Shown: piece after piece, positions 8,090 to 16,547 of the stretch
Layout: every line of letters starts with the position of its first letter
Numbering within the stretch: the first letter of the stretch is position 1
Assembly (NCBI RefSeq): GCF_009873615.1
Contig: NZ_SSMG01000174.1
Coordinates: 1 to 35,242, forward strand
DNA: 35,242 nucleotides
Source of the DNA: Photobacterium lucens
GTDB lineage: Bacteria; Pseudomonadota; Gammaproteobacteria; Enterobacterales; Vibrionaceae
Direction of reading: 5' to 3'
The notes under the pieces: generated by a model
Seen by the model: the letters and a program-made list of their open reading frames with translations, nothing else
What the model was told of the DNA's origin: nothing
Database searches by the model: none
Made by a program: the position numbers and the translations under genes

Positions 8090-9463
8090 ATGATCACACA
8101 TATCAGCCCAGTAGGTGCTATGTCCCTACTTTCTCAAATTGAAGTGGATAGCTTAAAAGCCACCGCTTGCAGTGATTTATACCGTCTATATCGTAACTGT
8201 TCACTTGCAGTGCTAAATTCCGGTAGTCATACAGATAACTCAAAAGAACTATTAGAAAAAAATAAAGACTTTGATATAAACCTGAAACGCCGTGAACGTG
8301 GGATCAAACTCGAGCTTGTGAACCCGCCAGAGCATGCTTTTGTCGACGGCAAAATCATTACCGGTATCCAAGAGCACATGTTCTCAGTACTGCGCGATAT
8401 TCTCTATGTCGATTTACATGTCGCACGTCGTAACGATATCGATCTTGAAAGCCCACCACACATTACCGATTTCGTGTTCAGCTTACTGCGCAACGCCCGT
8501 ACGCTACATGCTGGTGAAGATCCCAATATTGTGGTCTGCTGGGGTGGTCACTCCATCAATGCCACTGAGTACCAATACACCCGTGAAGTGGGTAACGAGC
8601 TAGGCTTACGTGAATTAAATGTCTGTACAGGCTGTGGACCGGGCGCAATGGAAGGACCAATGAAAGGCGCAGCTATTGGTCATGCTAAGCAGCGTTATGG
8701 CAGTAGTCGCTTTATTGGTTTAACGGAACCATCAATTATTGCCGCTGAGCCGCCTAACCCTATCGTTAATGAGTTGGTGATCCTGCCTGATATCGAAAAA
8801 CGATTAGAAGCCTTTGTCCGTGTTGGTCACGGCATCGTGATTTTCCCTGGCGGTGCTGGTACTGCTGAAGAGCTACTGTACATTCTGGGGATCTTGATGC
8901 AGCCAGAAAATGCCGATCAACCACTACCTGTAGTATTAACGGGTCCTAAAGAGAGTGAAGCTTACTTCCGCACACTCGATGACTTTATTCGTCACACGCT
9001 AGGTGAAGAAGCGACCAAACATTATCAAATTATCATTGATGATCCTGCACAAGTGGCACAAGTAATGAAAACTGCCATGGCAGACATCAAAGAGCACCGC
9101 CGCTCTAATGGTGATGCTTATTGTTTTAACTGGTCATTGAAGATCCCTGATGTGTTCCAAATGCCGTTTGCTCCCACCCATGAAGCGATGGCAAATTTAG
9201 ATCTTCATATGGATCAACCCGTTGATAAACTCGCTGCCAATCTACGTCGTGCCTTTTCAGGCATTGTCGCAGGTAACGTCAAAGAAGAAGGTATCCATGA
9301 AATTGAAAAACATGGTCGCTTTAAGATTGACGGTGATAAATACCTAATGGATCGTATGGATAAGCTACTGCAAGATTTCGTCGAGCAGCAACGTATGAAA
9401 CTCCCAGGTAGTAAATACGAACCGTGTTATGAAATCATCACCGCAGAGCCCGCAACAAAATAA
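8090..9463 (+). CDS. ppnN: PpnN, pyrimidine/purine nucleotide 5'-monophosphate nucleosidase
   Basis: Cleaves nucleoside monophosphates into base and ribose 5-phosphate. In E. coli the enzyme (formerly YgdH) is a (p)ppGpp target. The 457 residues match the E. coli length (about 454). The central LOG-type Rossmann domain carries [14 protein letters not shown] (about 181-194) and the PGGAGTAEE loop (253-261), the hallmark of this nucleosidase superfamily. The N-terminal (1-145) and C-terminal (340-457) extensions are those of PpnN rather than of the short cytokinin-type LOG proteins. A strong GGGAGG lies 7 nt before the ATG. It is followed by a terminator and then xni, as a separate unit. Confidence 0.95.
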   Translation: MITHISPVGAMSLLSQIEVDSLKATACSDLYRLYRNCSLAVLNSGSHTDNSKELLEKNKDFDINLKRRERGIKLELVNPPEHAFVDGKIITGIQEHMFSVLRDILYVDLHVARRNDIDLESPPHITDFVFSLLRNARTLHAGEDPNIVVCWGGHSINATEYQYTREVGNELGLRELNVCTGCGPGAMEGPMKGAAIGHAKQRYGSSRFIGLTEPSIIAAEPPNPIVNELVILPDIEKRLEAFVRVGHGIVIFPGGAGTAEELLYILGILMQPENADQPLPVVLTGPKESEAYFRTLDDFIRHTLGEEATKHYQIIIDDPAQVAQVMKTAMADIKEHRRSNGDAYCFNWSLKIPDVFQMPFAPTHEAMANLDLHMDQPVDKLAANLRRAFSGIVAGNVKEEGIHEIEKHGRFKIDGDKYLMDRMDKLLQDFVEQQRMKLPGSKYEPCYEIITAEPATK

Positions 9464-9495
9464 TCACAACATTAATGATTATAATTGCGTACAAT

Positions 9496-9518
9496 AAGGA
9501 GCCTTAGTGCTCCTTTTT
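9496..9518 (+). terminator. ppnN intrinsic terminator
   Basis: AAGGAGC and GCTCCTT form a 7-bp stem with a 6-nt loop, followed by T's. It lies between the ppnN stop and the xni start. The GGAG of its left arm is 38 nt from the xni ATG, too far to act as a ribosome binding site. Confidence 0.8.
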
Positions 9519-9537
9519 ATTTACATAGAAATCATTT

Positions 9538-10314
9538 ATGGCTATTCATCTTGTTGTTATTGATGCTCTTAATCTTATTCGTCGTGTTCATGCCGCTCGC
9601 CCAGGTGAGCCAGATGTTCCAGCAACAGCAGAAACTTGTTGTCGAGCATTGAGCAAAATCATCAAGATCAGCCAACCTACCCATATCGTTGCAGTGTTCG
9701 ATCATCATGGTGACGATCGTGGCTGGCGTGCAGACATCCTTCCCCATTACAAAGAAGGCAGAAAGCCAATGCCTGATGAGCTCATGACGGGCATGGACAT
9801 TATTCAAGATGCATTTATGAATATGGGAATTGATTCTCTATTATCTGATGGCGATGAAGCCGATGATTTAGTCGCGACCCTTGCACTTAAGGTCGCTTCT
9901 CGTGGTGAACAAGTCACCATCATTTCAACCGATAAAGGTTACTGCCAACTGCTGCAACCAACATTGCGTATTCGTGATTATTTCCAAGAACGTTGGCTAG
10001 ATAGTGCCTTTATCGAAAAAGAATACGGTGTTGCACCAGATAAGCTCACTGACTACTGGGGATTAGCAGGCATTAGCTCTAGCAAAATTCCAGGTATCGC
10101 AGGTATTGGGCCGAAAGCGGCAGTGGAACTATTACAGCTTTATCCTAATTTAGAAGCGATCCTTGCTGCCGATGACTTACCAGCTAAGTGGAAAAAGAAA
10201 ATTGATGGTAATCATGAGATAGCGCTTGCTAGTAAAGCAGCATCAAGCTTAAAAACAGATTTAGCGTTAGGGTTTAATCTGCAAGATATTCGCTACCACG
10301 CACCGCAAGCGTAA
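9538..10314 (+). CDS. xni: Xni, flap endonuclease / exonuclease IX
   Basis: A structure-specific 5' flap endonuclease of the FEN family, related to the 5' nuclease domain of DNA polymerase I. Its 258 residues are close to E. coli Xni (YgdG, about 251). Visible are the first acidic metal ligand in VVIDALNLIRR (Asp9), the GDEADDLVA cluster, ISTDKGYCQLL, and the helix-3-turn-helix GIAGIGPKAAVELL used to bind duplex DNA. Xni-type enzymes lack some of the acidic residues of Pol I, so activity may depend on fewer metals. No clear ribosome binding site precedes the ATG, but family alignment supports this start. Confidence 0.95.
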   Translation: MAIHLVVIDALNLIRRVHAARPGEPDVPATAETCCRALSKIIKISQPTHIVAVFDHHGDDRGWRADILPHYKEGRKPMPDELMTGMDIIQDAFMNMGIDSLLSDGDEADDLVATLALKVASRGEQVTIISTDKGYCQLLQPTLRIRDYFQERWLDSAFIEKEYGVAPDKLTDYWGLAGISSSKIPGIAGIGPKAAVELLQLYPNLEAILAADDLPAKWKKKIDGNHEIALASKAASSLKTDLALGFNLQDIRYHAPQA

Positions 10315-10332
10315 AATAAAGCGATAGATACA

Positions 10333-10368
10333 AAAACGCCACTGACTATCACTAGCCAGTGGCGTTTT
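10333..10368. terminator. Bidirectional terminator between xni and rlmM
   Basis: AAAACGCCACTG and CAGTGGCGTTTT form a perfect 12-bp stem with a 12-nt loop and have T-runs in both orientations. It lies between two convergent genes and serves both. Confidence 0.88.
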
Positions 10369-10390
10369 GCTATCTATTCAATCCACGCTA

Positions 10391-11476
10391 TTAGTGTGGA
10401 GAGCGTGTATCTAAACGCTGAATGTGAACTGTGATTTCTTCACGATCATGGTAAAGATGCTTGGCTTGTAACTTAAACTTCACACCGTTTTGGATCAGGA
10501 AGACTTTCAGATTTTCAATATCTTGCAGCACTTCATCGTAACGGCCTTTCATTGGTAGTTTTAAGTTAAACAGGGCTTCTTTTGCCCATGCTTTAATTAA
10601 CCACTCACCCATTAAGTGCGCAACACGTGCAGGCTTTTCTACCATGTCACATACAATCCAAGTCACGTTCTTGCGTGGTGGCTCAAACTTAAAGCCATCA
10701 ACTGCGTGGTGTTTAACTTGGCCTGTGTCCATTAGGCTTTGTGCCATTGCACCATTATCAATCGCATGAACGAACATCGAGCGCTTCACCAATTGATATG
10801 TCCAACCACCAGGACACGCACCTAAATCGACACCCCACATGCCCGGTGCTAAACGCTCATCCCACTCATTACGTGGAATAAATACATGGAAAGCTTCTTC
10901 CAGTTTTAGCGTTGAACGGCTTGGTGCATCTGCTGGGAATTTTAAACGTGGAATACCCATGAAGAACTGCGAGTTATTCGAGCTATATGAGTAACCGACG
11001 AAACAACAACCCGGAGCAACAAAACAGACATGTAGCACAGGTTTTTTACTGTTGTCTTTCGTATATAGGATCTCACGCTTACGCATCGCTTGGCGTAGTG
11101 GCACAGTAAACTTACGACAGAACTTTAATAGCTCTTTTGCTTCGTTAGTATCTGGCGTTTCAACACGTAGATCGCCACATTTCGGCACATCATCACCAAT
11201 TGCTTCAAGAATCGGTGAGATACGATCATCTGCTGGAAGATCGGTTAGCATTTGCGATGAAGCAAACATTTGACGTGCGAAAATAAGCTGTGAGAACGGC
11301 TGTTGTTGGATGAACTTATCCGCATCACCAGCTTGGTAGAATTCAAACAATACGTAGCCTGAATTGTTTTTTACCCGAGGGAAACCAAACAATTCCAGCG
11401 CATTTGCTTTGTCTTGAACTTCACCTGCACATTCTTTTTCAAAGCCAGGACGACAATACAATAAAACATGATTCAC
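10391..11476 (-). CDS. rlmM: RlmM, 23S rRNA 2'-O-ribose methyltransferase (C2498)
   Basis: SAM-dependent enzyme that methylates the ribose of C2498 in 23S rRNA. From the chosen GTG start it has 361 residues, against about 366 in E. coli. The N-terminal THUMP-containing part begins [20 protein letters not shown]. The Rossmann methyltransferase domain shows the SAM loop [17 protein letters not shown], then [19 protein letters not shown] and EEITVHIQR, which carry the catalytic tetrad. An upstream ATG at 11515 would overlap ygdD. The GTG at 11476 has GAGGG 7 nt upstream and follows the ygdD stop by 10 nt, so it is preferred. It is the last gene of the gcvA-hydrolase-ygdD-rlmM run. Confidence 0.96.
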   Translation of the reverse strand: MNHVLLYCRPGFEKECAGEVQDKANALELFGFPRVKNNSGYVLFEFYQAGDADKFIQQQPFSQLIFARQMFASSQMLTDLPADDRISPILEAIGDDVPKCGDLRVETPDTNEAKELLKFCRKFTVPLRQAMRKREILYTKDNSKKPVLHVCFVAPGCCFVGYSYSSNNSQFFMGIPRLKFPADAPSRSTLKLEEAFHVFIPRNEWDERLAPGMWGVDLGACPGGWTYQLVKRSMFVHAIDNGAMAQSLMDTGQVKHHAVDGFKFEPPRKNVTWIVCDMVEKPARVAHLMGEWLIKAWAKEALFNLKLPMKGRYDEVLQDIENLKVFLIQNGVKFKLQAKHLYHDREEITVHIQRLDTRSPH

Positions 11477-11486
11477 GTTGGAACCC

Positions 11487-11879
11487 TCAAGCTGAACGCC
11501 AGGTAGCGATTGCAAGCATTACCCAGCCAATAATAAAACATACTCCGCCCATCGGCGTGATGGGACCAAACCACTTAATGCCTGTTAATGCCAACGCATA
11601 TAAGCTGCCACTAAAGCAAATTATACCAATGGCGAAAAACAGAGCGGCGTATGATACAGCTTTTGACGACAAAAAGCGTGTCAATATTCCACAACCGAGT
11701 AACGCTAAGGTATGCCAAGCCTGATACTGGACGCCTGTTTTAAATACATCCAATAAATACGGTGATAAATGGTGCTTTAAACCATGTGCGGCAAATGCAC
11801 CTAGCCCTACGGTTAATGCACCACTTAACGCTGCGATAAACAGTATCCAACGAGTGCGGTTTTCTAATCCGTTAGTCAT
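11487..11879 (-). CDS. ygdD: YgdD, DUF423 inner-membrane protein
   Basis: A 130-residue DUF423-family membrane protein with four predicted transmembrane helices. The family signature [11 protein letters not shown] lies after the first helix, [16 protein letters not shown] follows, and the C-terminal part reads [15 protein letters not shown]. The molecular function is unknown. It overlaps the end of the upstream hydrolase by 8 nt and ends 10 nt before rlmM, indicating translational coupling in one operon. The gcvA-ygdD-rlmM grouping also occurs in E. coli, where no hydrolase gene intervenes as far as I recall. Confidence 0.93.
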   Translation of the reverse strand: MTNGLENRTRWILFIAALSGALTVGLGAFAAHGLKHHLSPYLLDVFKTGVQYQAWHTLALLGCGILTRFLSSKAVSYAALFFAIGIICFSGSLYALALTGIKWFGPITPMGGVCFIIGWVMLAIATWRSA

Positions 11880-12549
11880 TACAGGTTTCCTTAATAAAAC
11901 GGGCTAACTGCGCTACCGTTGTTGCAATGTTTTGTGCTTCGGTATATCCCGAGGCTTTACGTGGCTTAAAACTATGATCGCCATCAGGCAAGAAAGCGAT
12001 TTCCACTTGAGGTGAAAATGTCCACTCTGCCATTTCTGCTTTAGTACCGAACGTATCGCGCTCACCCTGTAAAATCAGCGTTGGCGTTGATATGGTTTTT
12101 AAATGATCACCGCGAAAGTTTTCAGGCTTACCTGGCGGATGAAACGGAAAGCCTAAACACGCCACGCCATTAACTTTTGTTGCACAGTTTTCGACATCAG
12201 GACTTTCAGCGGCAATATCCGTCACCATCAAACTTGCCATTCTACCGCCCATGGATTTACCACCAATCACTAACGCGTTATCGGCAAAGTTTTCAATATG
12301 ACGTTGGAAGTCGAGTAACAGTTTTGGCTGACGATCGGGCGGACGCTTTTTACCGTCTTCACCCCGTTTCACCATATAAGGAAAATTAAACCGAACCACA
12401 CGAATATCGTGCTTGGCTAACCCTTCGGCAACGGCTGTCATAAAGCTATGATCCATTCCTGCGCCGGCGCCATGGGCAAACAAAAAAGTCGCGATTGCTG
12501 TGCCTGATTGTGGCTCATTGATCATGTATTCACTGGCTAAGTTCGACAT
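11872..12549 (-). CDS. KANL3/Tex30-type alpha/beta hydrolase
   Basis: About 225 residues of a small alpha/beta hydrolase related to KANL3/Tex30 and dienelactone-hydrolase-like proteins. Early on it has FLFAHGAGAGMDH (oxyanion strand), then the nucleophile elbow GGKSMGGRMAS with Ser as probable nucleophile, LGFPFHPPGKPE, LQGERDTFG with the acidic residue, and LPDGDHSF with the probable catalytic His. Substrate is unknown. A longer frame reaches 12570, but the ATG at 12549 has AGGAGG at good spacing. It overlaps the end of gcvA by 20 nt and the start of ygdD by 8 nt, so it is tightly coupled to both. Confidence 0.88.
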   Translation of the reverse strand: MSNLASEYMINEPQSGTAIATFLFAHGAGAGMDHSFMTAVAEGLAKHDIRVVRFNFPYMVKRGEDGKKRPPDRQPKLLLDFQRHIENFADNALVIGGKSMGGRMASLMVTDIAAESPDVENCATKVNGVACLGFPFHPPGKPENFRGDHLKTISTPTLILQGERDTFGTKAEMAEWTFSPQVEIAFLPDGDHSFKPRKASGYTEAQNIATTVAQLARFIKETCND

Positions 12550-13450
12550 CAGGCATGTCCTCCTGCTCACGACGGGCTTTCGCTAATACCCAATCTCTAA
12601 AAATTTGAATACGTCCCGTCTCTGCTTGGCGCTCTTGGCAGACAAAATAGAATGCATTTTTACTCACCAGCACTTCATCAAACGGACACACTAAACGCCC
12701 TGCTTCTAGCTCAGGTTGTGCCAATACATTGTTACCAAGCGCAATACCCTGACCGTGGGCTGCGGCTTGTAACACCATGGTTGAGTGACTGAAAATTGGA
12801 CCTTGGTTGACGTTAACGCCGGAAATGTTGTAATGGCGAACATAGTTCTTCCACTCTTTACGCGAGGTATCATGCAATAAAGTATGAAACTTCAAATCAT
12901 CAAGACTATGCAGTGGTTTATTTCCCATTAACAGCATAGGTGAACACACTGGCATCATAAACTCTTGATACAGCTTGTCAGCACGAAGCCCCGGCCAATT
13001 ACCTCGACCGTAATAAATCGCCACATCAACATCATCTGTTAATGAACCTTCGTCTAAATCGACCGCTTTAATGCGCACATCAATATCAGGATGTTGTTCA
13101 TTAAAATCGGTTAAACGCGGCACTAACCATTGGATAGCAAAACTTGGAGGTAAACTAATGGTAAGCGCACCTTTTGAACCTCGCTCTAATACCTTATCGG
13201 TAGCATCTGAAATGGCAGAGAAAATATCTTTAATATCGAGAAAGTACCCCTGACCTTCTTCAGTTAATAGCAAAGAACGGTTACGTCTGCGAAATAGTTT
13301 TAATCCTAAAAATTCCTCTAACGCTTTAATTTGATGGCTAACTGCAGCTTGCGTAACAAATAATTCTTCCGCCGCACGAGTAAAACTCAAGTGCCTTGCT
13401 GCCGCTTCAAATACCTTTAATGAGTTGAGCGGGGGTAAACGTCTAGACAT
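12530..13450 (-). CDS. gcvA: GcvA, LysR-family regulator of glycine cleavage
   Basis: LysR-type regulator that in E. coli activates the glycine cleavage operon with glycine, represses it with purines, and activates the divergent gcvB RNA gene. Its 306 residues align almost throughout with E. coli GcvA: the N-terminal winged helix-turn-helix reads LSFTRAAEELFVTQAAVSHQ then IKALEEFLGLKLFRRRNRS, and the effector domain carries DVDVAIYYGRGNWPGL, QGPIFSHSTMVLQAA and GRLVCPFDEVLVSKNAFYFV. It is divergent from the GcvB gene, with about 95 bp between the gcvA start and the predicted GcvB start. It is the first gene of the run that ends with rlmM. Confidence 0.96.
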   Translation of the reverse strand: MSRRLPPLNSLKVFEAAARHLSFTRAAEELFVTQAAVSHQIKALEEFLGLKLFRRRNRSLLLTEEGQGYFLDIKDIFSAISDATDKVLERGSKGALTISLPPSFAIQWLVPRLTDFNEQHPDIDVRIKAVDLDEGSLTDDVDVAIYYGRGNWPGLRADKLYQEFMMPVCSPMLLMGNKPLHSLDDLKFHTLLHDTSRKEWKNYVRHYNISGVNVNQGPIFSHSTMVLQAAAHGQGIALGNNVLAQPELEAGRLVCPFDEVLVSKNAFYFVCQERQAETGRIQIFRDWVLAKARREQEDMPDVELSQ

Positions 13451-13509
13451 ACTTTTCTCGACTATTTAATACATTAGTTTTTTTAATCCTGAACATTATA
13501 ATTTGTCCG

Positions 13510-13538
13510 TTGTTCAACTGCTAGATAAACCCTATTAT
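13510..13538 (+). promoter_or_regulatory. gcvB promoter
   Basis: TTGTTC (13510-13515), a 17-nt spacer and TATTAT (13533-13538) form a good sigma-70 type promoter pointing away from gcvA. It predicts transcription from about 13545. GcvA would be expected to bind within the 13451-13510 gap; I did not identify its operator with confidence. Confidence 0.65.
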
Positions 13539-13544
13539 TCGTTC

Positions 13545-13732
13545 CGCAATGTTGAGTTAACCATCTGTTTTTTTGCCCTCTGGCTAACCAGCTTATCAAC
13601 ATTGCATGTTGTGTTTGCATATTGTCCGGATCATTCCGGATGGATGGAATTTCCATCCTTTACTTCCTGTATTTTTGACTTTCCTGTCAAAGCTATTGTT
13701 AGCACTGCGCCCCAACGCAGTGCTATTTTTTT
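13545..13732 (+). ncRNA. gcvB: GcvB small regulatory RNA
   Basis: Hfq-dependent small RNA that base-pairs with mRNAs for amino-acid and peptide transport. The evidence is position (divergent from gcvA, as in enterics) plus conserved segments: a GU-rich ATGTTGTGTTTGCATATT (about 13605-13622) matching the seed region R1, ACTTCCTGTATTTTTGAC and TTTCCTGTC matching the second conserved block, and a 3' hairpin AGCACTGCG/CGCAGTGCT with a seven-T run, as in E. coli GcvB. The length of about 188 nt is near the E. coli 205 nt. An open frame at 13503-13763 runs through the RNA and its terminator and is not a gene. The 5' end is inferred from the promoter. Confidence 0.9.
13701..13732 (+). terminator. 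gcvB intrinsic terminator
   Basis: A 9-bp perfect stem (13701-13709 with 13716-13724) around a CCCCAA loop, followed by A and seven T's. It is the 3' end of GcvB, located 83 bp before csdA. Confidence 0.92.
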
Positions 13733-13815
13733 ATCAATTAAAAACCATCATCACTTGCTCTGAAGCCCATTTCTTAGCATGATCCGCTGTTCAAATCTCA
13801 GTAATGTGAACGACC

Positions 13816-15036
13816 ATGACGACTCAATTCGATATCTCAACCATTTTGGCTCAATTTCCAGCATTGCAACAGGCTGACGGTGAGCTACCTCCTGTGTATT
13901 TAGATAGTGCAGCGACCGCACAAAAGCCAGCAGTTGTGATCGATACCCTTACTGAGTATTACCGTGGTTACAATGCCAATGTACATCGAGGCAGCCACAG
14001 CTTAACGGCGAACGCCACATTACGATTTGAACAAGCCCGTGAAACGGTTAAAGACTTTATTGGTGCTGCAAGCAGTAAAGAAATTATTTGGACCCGTGGT
14101 GCCACTGAAGCATTAAATTTAATTGCTCAAACTTACGGTCGAGCAAACCTGCAAGCCGGTGATGAAATCCTTGTCAGTGAGCTAGAGCACCACGCTAACA
14201 TCGTGCCTTGGCAGATGATTGCAGCAGAAACAGGCGCTCGAGTGGTGAAAATCCCAATGCGTGCTGACTGCACCTTAGATATGGGTGCGTTCTATACACT
14301 GCTTTCTGCTAACACCAAGATAGTTGCTGTCGCGCACATTACCAATGTCACTGGCACACGTAACTCCATTGAAGACATTATCAATGCTGCCCATCAGCAC
14401 AATGCCATTGCTGTGATTGACGGCGCTCAAGGGATTGCCCATGAAAACGTGGATGTGCAATCGCTAGATGCAGATTTCTATGTTTTCTCTGGCCACAAAA
14501 TTTATGCGCCAGCGGGTATCGGCGTGCTTTATGGTAAACAAGCCTTACTTGAAGCCATGCCGCCTTGGCACGGTGGCGGGAAAATGGTGGAGAAAGTCTC
14601 TTTTGACGGCACCACTTTCGCCGCGCTACCAGGAAAATTTGAAGCAGGTACACCCAATGTCGCAGGAAGTCTCGCTTTAGCCGCTGCGATTAACTGGCTA
14701 AATCAATTAGATAGAAAAGGTGCGGAGCACCACATTGCCAAGCTTCGCCAACAAGCCATTGATGGCATTAAAGACATTGATGATCTGCGTATTATTGGCT
14801 TACAGCCAGAGGCCAGCTTATTCTCTTTTGTCGTCGATGGTGTCCATCATCAAGATATTGCGACCTTGCTTGATCAGCAAAATATTGCGCTACGTGCAGG
14901 GCATCATTGTGCTCACCCTATGCTTGATGCGCTAGGCTTAACAGGGACATTACGAGTATCATTAGCCCTTTATAATACCGAGCAAGATGTAGAGCGCTTC
15001 ATTACAGCACTACACAAAGCTTGTGACTTACTTTAA
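13816..15036 (+). CDS. csdA: CsdA, cysteine desulfurase
   Basis: PLP enzyme that removes sulfur from cysteine and passes the persulfide to CsdE. Its 406 residues are near the E. coli length (401). The PLP lysine is Lys228 in FSGHKIYAPAG, the cofactor-stacking His lies in SELEHHANIVPW (about 121-132), Asp202 in VIDGAQG contacts the pyridine nitrogen, and the catalytic Cys365 lies in RAGHHCAHPML. These, and the GGGKMVEKVSFDG segment, are CsdA/SufS (class II) features. Adjacency to csdE supports CsdA over SufS. The ATG chosen has no strong ribosome binding site but fits the family N-terminus. Confidence 0.95.
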   Translation: MTTQFDISTILAQFPALQQADGELPPVYLDSAATAQKPAVVIDTLTEYYRGYNANVHRGSHSLTANATLRFEQARETVKDFIGAASSKEIIWTRGATEALNLIAQTYGRANLQAGDEILVSELEHHANIVPWQMIAAETGARVVKIPMRADCTLDMGAFYTLLSANTKIVAVAHITNVTGTRNSIEDIINAAHQHNAIAVIDGAQGIAHENVDVQSLDADFYVFSGHKIYAPAGIGVLYGKQALLEAMPPWHGGGKMVEKVSFDGTTFAALPGKFEAGTPNVAGSLALAAAINWLNQLDRKGAEHHIAKLRQQAIDGIKDIDDLRIIGLQPEASLFSFVVDGVHHQDIATLLDQQNIALRAGHHCAHPMLDALGLTGTLRVSLALYNTEQDVERFITALHKACDLL

Positions 15037-15058
15037 TGCGTTATCTGGATTGAACATT

Positions 15059-15502
15059 ATGGCTGAACTTACGCTTCCTTCTCACCCTTTCGGCACCGAC
15101 ATTACAACGGCTGATATCGTGGCTCAAATGCAAACAGCTTCTGGCTGGGAAGATCGCTACCGTACTGTGATCCAATTAGGTAAGAAATTGCCTGTAATGG
15201 CAGAAGCAGATAAAGATGAGCAATTGAAAGTCAGTGGTTGTGAATCACAAGTATGGCTTCGCCACCAGCAAGTTGATGATCATTTTTATTTTCAAGCCGA
15301 TTCTGATGCGCGAATTGTGCGTGGCTTAATAACACTGGTACTAGCCGCTTATCATGGTAAAACAAACACTGAGATCCGTGAGTTTGATATCGATGGTTAC
15401 TTTGACTCGCTAGGCTTAATTGCTCACTTAAGTCCTTCTCGTGGTAACGGCTTAAAAGCTATTGTTGAACAAATTAAGCAATTAGCTAACTCAGTGGCTT
15501 AA
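15059..15502 (+). CDS. csdE: CsdE, sulfur acceptor protein
   Basis: SufE-family acceptor of persulfide sulfur from CsdA. In E. coli the pair also interacts with TcdA. From the ATG at 15059 it has 147 residues, the E. coli length, and the acceptor cysteine falls at Cys61 in VSGCESQVWL, the same number as in E. coli. Other signatures are HPFGTDIT near the start, WEDRYRTVIQLGKKLP, and ARIVRGLITLVLAAYHGKT. A GTG at 15023 would add 12 residues and overlap csdA; it is less likely. It is cotranscribed with csdA, starting 22 nt after the csdA stop. Confidence 0.95.
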   Translation: MAELTLPSHPFGTDITTADIVAQMQTASGWEDRYRTVIQLGKKLPVMAEADKDEQLKVSGCESQVWLRHQQVDDHFYFQADSDARIVRGLITLVLAAYHGKTNTEIREFDIDGYFDSLGLIAHLSPSRGNGLKAIVEQIKQLANSVA

Positions 15503-15540
15503 TTGCTATAAGCAAATGACAGCAAGCTAAATACAAAAAC

Positions 15541-15570
15541 AAAAAAGCGGATCTGATGATCCGCTTTTTG
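15541..15570. terminator. Bidirectional terminator between csdE and tcdA
   Basis: AAAAAGCGGATC and GATCCGCTTTTT form a perfect 12-bp stem with a TGAT loop and A/T tracts on both sides. It lies between convergent csdE and tcdA. Confidence 0.88.
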
Positions 15571-15612
15571 CTATTTGAAACTTTTAGACGCCGTCTCTAT
15601 TAAGCCAAAACA

Positions 15613-16422
15613 TTACTTTTTATGTTTCTCAATCAGCTTACGTAAGATCTGCGATACCGCAACAAAACCAAAGGTTGCAGTAACTACCGTTGCTGCACCA
15701 AAACCGCTTGCACAATCCATACGCTTTGGCCCTTCTGCGGTTGCTTTCACAGCACATACCGAACCATCAGCTTGTGGGTACTTCAATTGCTCAGTTGAAA
15801 ATACGCAATCAATACCAAACTTACGTTTTGGATTTTTCGGGAAGTTATGATGACGACGCAGCGTATCACGTAATTTCTTCGCTAACGGATCTTGAATCGT
15901 TTTGGTTAAATCTGCGATTTGAATTTGAGTCGGATCCATCTGACCACCGGCACCACCTGTGGTGATCACTTTAATTTTATTACTTTTACAGTAAGACAGC
16001 AGTGCCGCTTTTGGCTTCATGCTATCAATCGCATCCAACACGTAATCAAAGTCTTTTGATAGGTATTCGGCTTGATTATCAGGAGTGATGAAATCATCAA
16101 TTAAATTGACCTTACACTCAGGATTGATCAGTTGAATGCGCTCTGCCATCACTTCGATTTTGCTCTTACCTACCGTGCCAGTCATAGCATGGATCTGACG
16201 GTTAATGTTAGTCACACATACGTCATCCATATCAATCAACGTCAGCTCACCAATACCTGAACGCGCCAACGCTTCTGCTGCCCATGAACCTACACCACCA
16301 ATACCGATCACACACACGTGTGCTGCACGAAGGATCTCGACTTCGCTGTTGCCGTATAAACGACGAGTGCCGCCAAAACGTTGGTTGTAGCTATCAGATG
16401 CTGGGGTATCAAGTTCGCGCAT
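15613..16422 (-). CDS. tcdA: TcdA (CsdL), tRNA threonylcarbamoyladenosine dehydratase
   Basis: E1-like ATP-dependent enzyme that converts t6A37 of tRNA into its cyclic form. Its 269 residues match the E. coli length. The nucleotide-binding Rossmann loop is VCVIGIGGVGSWAAEALARS (about 36-55), followed by the E1 signature LTLIDMDDVCVTNINRQ, then DYVLDAIDSMKPKAAL and TTGGAGGQMDPT. The C-terminal FGFVAVSQILRKL helix is typical of the family and helps membrane association. It faces csdA-csdE; in E. coli the genes lie together and CsdE binds this protein, so sulfur handling and tRNA modification are grouped. Confidence 0.96.
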   Translation of the reverse strand: MRELDTPASDSYNQRFGGTRRLYGNSEVEILRAAHVCVIGIGGVGSWAAEALARSGIGELTLIDMDDVCVTNINRQIHAMTGTVGKSKIEVMAERIQLINPECKVNLIDDFITPDNQAEYLSKDFDYVLDAIDSMKPKAALLSYCKSNKIKVITTGGAGGQMDPTQIQIADLTKTIQDPLAKKLRDTLRRHHNFPKNPKRKFGIDCVFSTEQLKYPQADGSVCAVKATAEGPKRMDCASGFGAATVVTATFGFVAVSQILRKLIEKHKK

Positions 16423-16455
16423 AGTACTTCTTCACAGAGATGATGGATAGATAAA

Positions 16456-16483
16456 GAAAGAGTGCGTTTTTATACGCACTCTT
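16456..16483 (-). terminator. Probable mltA terminator
   Basis: AAGAGTGCG and CGCACTCTT form a 9-bp stem around an 8-nt AT-rich loop. On the minus strand it is followed by T-rich sequence (TCTTTAT). It lies about 65 nt after the mltA stop and just before the tcdA start. Confidence 0.65.
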
Positions 16484-16547
16484 AATAAGATTGTCCAGTT
16501 GTTAGCATCACTCAAGTTTGCGGGTAATGCTTTCTAACAATACAGAA

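Noticed and set aside
13503-13763. Open frame of 86 codons between gcvA and csdA
   Set aside because: It passes through the gcvB promoter, RNA and terminator, and shows no protein-family features.
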